Below are positions 62,482 through 64,000 of a stretch of 64,000 bases of DNA, piece by piece. The notes beneath the pieces are model-generated. The model worked only from the letters and a program-made list of their open reading frames with translations. It searched no databases and had not been told where the DNA came from. This DNA comes from CAWBBA01 sp963729795 (GTDB lineage Bacteria > Desulfobacterota > Desulfomonilia > Desulfomonilales > Desulfomonilaceae): positions 124,001 to 188,000 of the forward strand of contig CAVSPC010000016.1 of assembly GCA_963729795.1 (NCBI GenBank), given 5' to 3'. A program made the translations under genes and the position numbers. Position 1 is the first letter of the stretch. Every line of letters starts with the position of its first letter.

Positions 62482-63786
62482 TTGACGTATCTAGCCTTTG
62501 CGATAGCCACAGCGGTTTTGCTTTTTGAGGGATATTTCTGGACAATGAGAATTCGAGACGCCATAAATGTGCTCCACAGGGTTCCGACTCCGAATCCGAA
62601 CAAGAGTTTGCCGATCCTTGCCGATCCCCCACTTATCTCGGTTATTGTGCCCGCACACAACGAACAGTCGACCATACGCGAATGTCTCGAATCGGTGCTG
62701 AACCAAAACTATCCTCAATTTGAACTGATTTTGGTGGATGACAGGTCTGACGACCTTACCGCGTCCATCGCTCGATCCCTGTCAAGCGAACAGAAGAATT
62801 TTCGCGTAATTTCAGTCGAGACTTTGCCCGCGGGCTGGACCGGAAAGTGCCACGCGCTGGACGTTGGGGTTGGTTATGCATCCGGCGAATGGCTGGCCTT
62901 TCTCGACGCGGATAGCTGCCTTCACGAATCTGCAATGCGTCTGTGCTATCAGGAAGCCGTCAGGCGTCGCGCAAACATGGTGACTTTCAGCCCGAGGTTC
63001 GTTGTCAAAACCTTCTGGGAAAAGGCCCTCCAGCCTGTCTTCGCCGCCATGACTTGCATCCTTTATCCCTTGGGAAGCGTAAATGATCCGGCCAGTCCCG
63101 TTGCCAGTGCCAATGGCATGTTCTACATGATCAGCAGATCTGCCTATAAGAAAATCGGCGGCCATAGTGAAGTGAGGGACTTGGCCGTCGAAGACATAGG
63201 GATCGGCAAAAGGATTAAAGCCGCTGGACTAGGGCTTGTCTTTGCAAACGGTAAGAACGTTTTGCAAACTCGCATGTACACTACTTTTGGAGCGATCGTC
63301 AGAGGGTGGACTCGCATTCTCAGCGCCTCGATGAATTACGAGATGCCGGTGGTGCTTAAATATTTGGCCGTCCACATCCTCATGAGTTTTCCGGTCATGG
63401 CCGCATCTTTCTACATCTATTTTTGTACGGCCCGGGAGATATGGCCGGCCACTTGGTTTCTTCTTCCAGCGATCTGTTCAATCGAGATGTGTCTAGTCTC
63501 GTCCTGGTTCTGTGCGCAGATGGGCGTCCCCAGGAAATATTCTGTTCTGTTGATCGTAGGAAACCTGATGCTCATCTGGGTTTATATGATTATTTTGAAG
63601 AAGATCCTGTGGAAAGACGCCCTGCAGTGGAGGGGAACCACCTACCATACAAATCGTTACGAGCCGACGAGCCTTGATCCGGAAGCTTCCAAGATATTTT
63701 CGGCTCCTGCCGGAACTGTTATGGGAAAAGCAAGTTGGAGTGAGGAAACGGCTATGTATTCCCGGGTTGGGGATTCCCGAGGTTAA
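62482..63786 (+). CDS. Membrane-bound glycosyltransferase family 2 (CrtQ/HpnB-like)
   Basis: The protein of about 434 residues has an N-terminal membrane helix (YLAFAIATAVLLFEGYFW), a GT-A domain (LISVIVPAHNEQSTIRECL, FELILVDDRSDD, WTGKCHALDVGV, LAFLDADSCLHES with DxD) and the EDIGIGKRI motif. Three to four C-terminal membrane helices follow, ending WRGTTYHTNRY. This plan matches glycosyltransferases acting on carotenoid or hopanoid-type lipids. The TTG at 62482 is preceded by AAGGGG; an ATG at 62401 would add 27 residues without similarity. The substrate is unknown. Confidence 0.85.
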   Translation: MTYLAFAIATAVLLFEGYFWTMRIRDAINVLHRVPTPNPNKSLPILADPPLISVIVPAHNEQSTIRECLESVLNQNYPQFELILVDDRSDDLTASIARSLSSEQKNFRVISVETLPAGWTGKCHALDVGVGYASGEWLAFLDADSCLHESAMRLCYQEAVRRRANMVTFSPRFVVKTFWEKALQPVFAAMTCILYPLGSVNDPASPVASANGMFYMISRSAYKKIGGHSEVRDLAVEDIGIGKRIKAAGLGLVFANGKNVLQTRMYTTFGAIVRGWTRILSASMNYEMPVVLKYLAVHILMSFPVMAASFYIYFCTAREIWPATWFLLPAICSIEMCLVSSWFCAQMGVPRKYSVLLIVGNLMLIWVYMIILKKILWKDALQWRGTTYHTNRYEPTSLDPEASKIFSAPAGTVMGKASWSEETAMYSRVGDSRG

Positions 63787-63939
63787 GATTCATAGGTGCA
63801 ACTGGCGATGAAGATTTACCGGGGACTGCGTCGAGAACGTGGAGAAAAAATAGCCTATACCGCGTCGTTTTCAAGCAAGTGACACTATGTCTCCGGTGGA
63901 ACGGTCCTGCCCAAGCCGGATGATTGCCCGTGGTCGTGC

Positions 63940-63988
63940 GTAGGGCGGCCCGTGGCCGCCATATTACGTCGGGCATGACCCGACCTAC
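63940..63988. repeat. Double-hairpin palindromic repeat at the window end
   Basis: GGCGGCC-CGT-GGCCGCC and GTCGGG-CATGA-CCCGAC lie side by side, bounded by GTAGG and CCTAC. This is a typical bacterial dispersed intergenic element. No gene is seen between 63787 and the window end. Confidence 0.65.
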
Positions 63989-64000
63989 CCCCTTCGCTCG

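Noticed and set aside
1..64000. tRNA, rRNA, CRISPR array, phage or insertion sequence
   Set aside because: No cloverleaf, rRNA segment, regular spacer-repeat series, integrase, transposase or phage structural gene was recognised on reading both strands.

Overview
The window looks like a chromosome segment of an anaerobic, sulfur-metabolising Desulfobacterota (deltaproteobacterium); a Desulfomonile- or Syntrophobacter-like lineage would fit. The support is a QmoA/QmoB-type heterodisulfide-reductase-like pair, a NIL-domain ferredoxin of the homocysteine pathway, a desulforedoxin-like mini-protein, selenocysteine factors SelA and SelB, acyl-CoA and enoyl-CoA enzymes, an enoate-reductase-type flavoprotein and QueH. 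Coding is dense on both strands. I see no rRNA, tRNA, CRISPR array, phage or intact insertion sequence.

Layout. 1-5.6 kb: end of an unknown gene, NIL-ferredoxin, tRNA methylthiotransferase MtaB (frameshifted), a secreted protein, SelA, an orphan VapB-like antitoxin and RluD (frameshifted). 5.7-10.8 kb (minus): small membrane protein, HdrD-like iron-sulfur protein, QmoB, QmoA. 11.3-14.9 kb: a protein of 26 ankyrin repeats, convergent with a secreted glutamine-amidotransferase-like protein. 15.5-28.7 kb (mostly minus): QueH, SelB, a solute-binding protein, then a housekeeping run (PSP1/RicT-like, HolB, SecF, SecD, YajC, Tgt), an acyl-CoA dehydrogenase and a flippase-like membrane protein. 29.2-32.3 kb: small accessory genes and a B12-radical-SAM protein. 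32.8-39.7 kb: an ABC-dependent surface polysaccharide cluster (Wzm, Wzt, methyltransferase, tandem glycosyltransferase, two more glycosyltransferases), followed by RsmA. 40.8-43.3 kb: desulforedoxin-like mini-protein, short-chain dehydrogenase, alanine dehydrogenase.

43.7-51.6 kb holds the most unusual unit, three consecutive plus-strand genes. They encode an RsbW-like ATPase fused to acetyltransferase modules, a 1494-residue helical protein ending in a PPDK-like ATP-grasp plus phosphohistidine domain without the PEP/pyruvate barrel, and a GAF-type sigma-54 activator whose start overlaps the previous stop. It reads like an undescribed phosphotransfer or stress-signalling module. 53.1-55.5 kb encodes a B12-radical-SAM protein that appears to carry a trigger-factor/FKBP-like domain, a fusion I do not recognise. 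55.6-58.7 kb: enoyl-CoA hydratase and a dienoyl-CoA/enoate reductase. 58.9-64 kb: a small anchored peptide, an outer-membrane barrel protein and a membrane glycosyltransferase.

Two global traits stand out. Five genes (mtaB, rluD, the tandem glycosyltransferase, the small peptide at 59 kb and the barrel protein) are each broken by a single-base frameshift at or beside a short homopolymer, which argues for sequencing error unless raw reads show otherwise. Intergenic spaces are also rich in several unrelated families of palindromic dispersed repeats.
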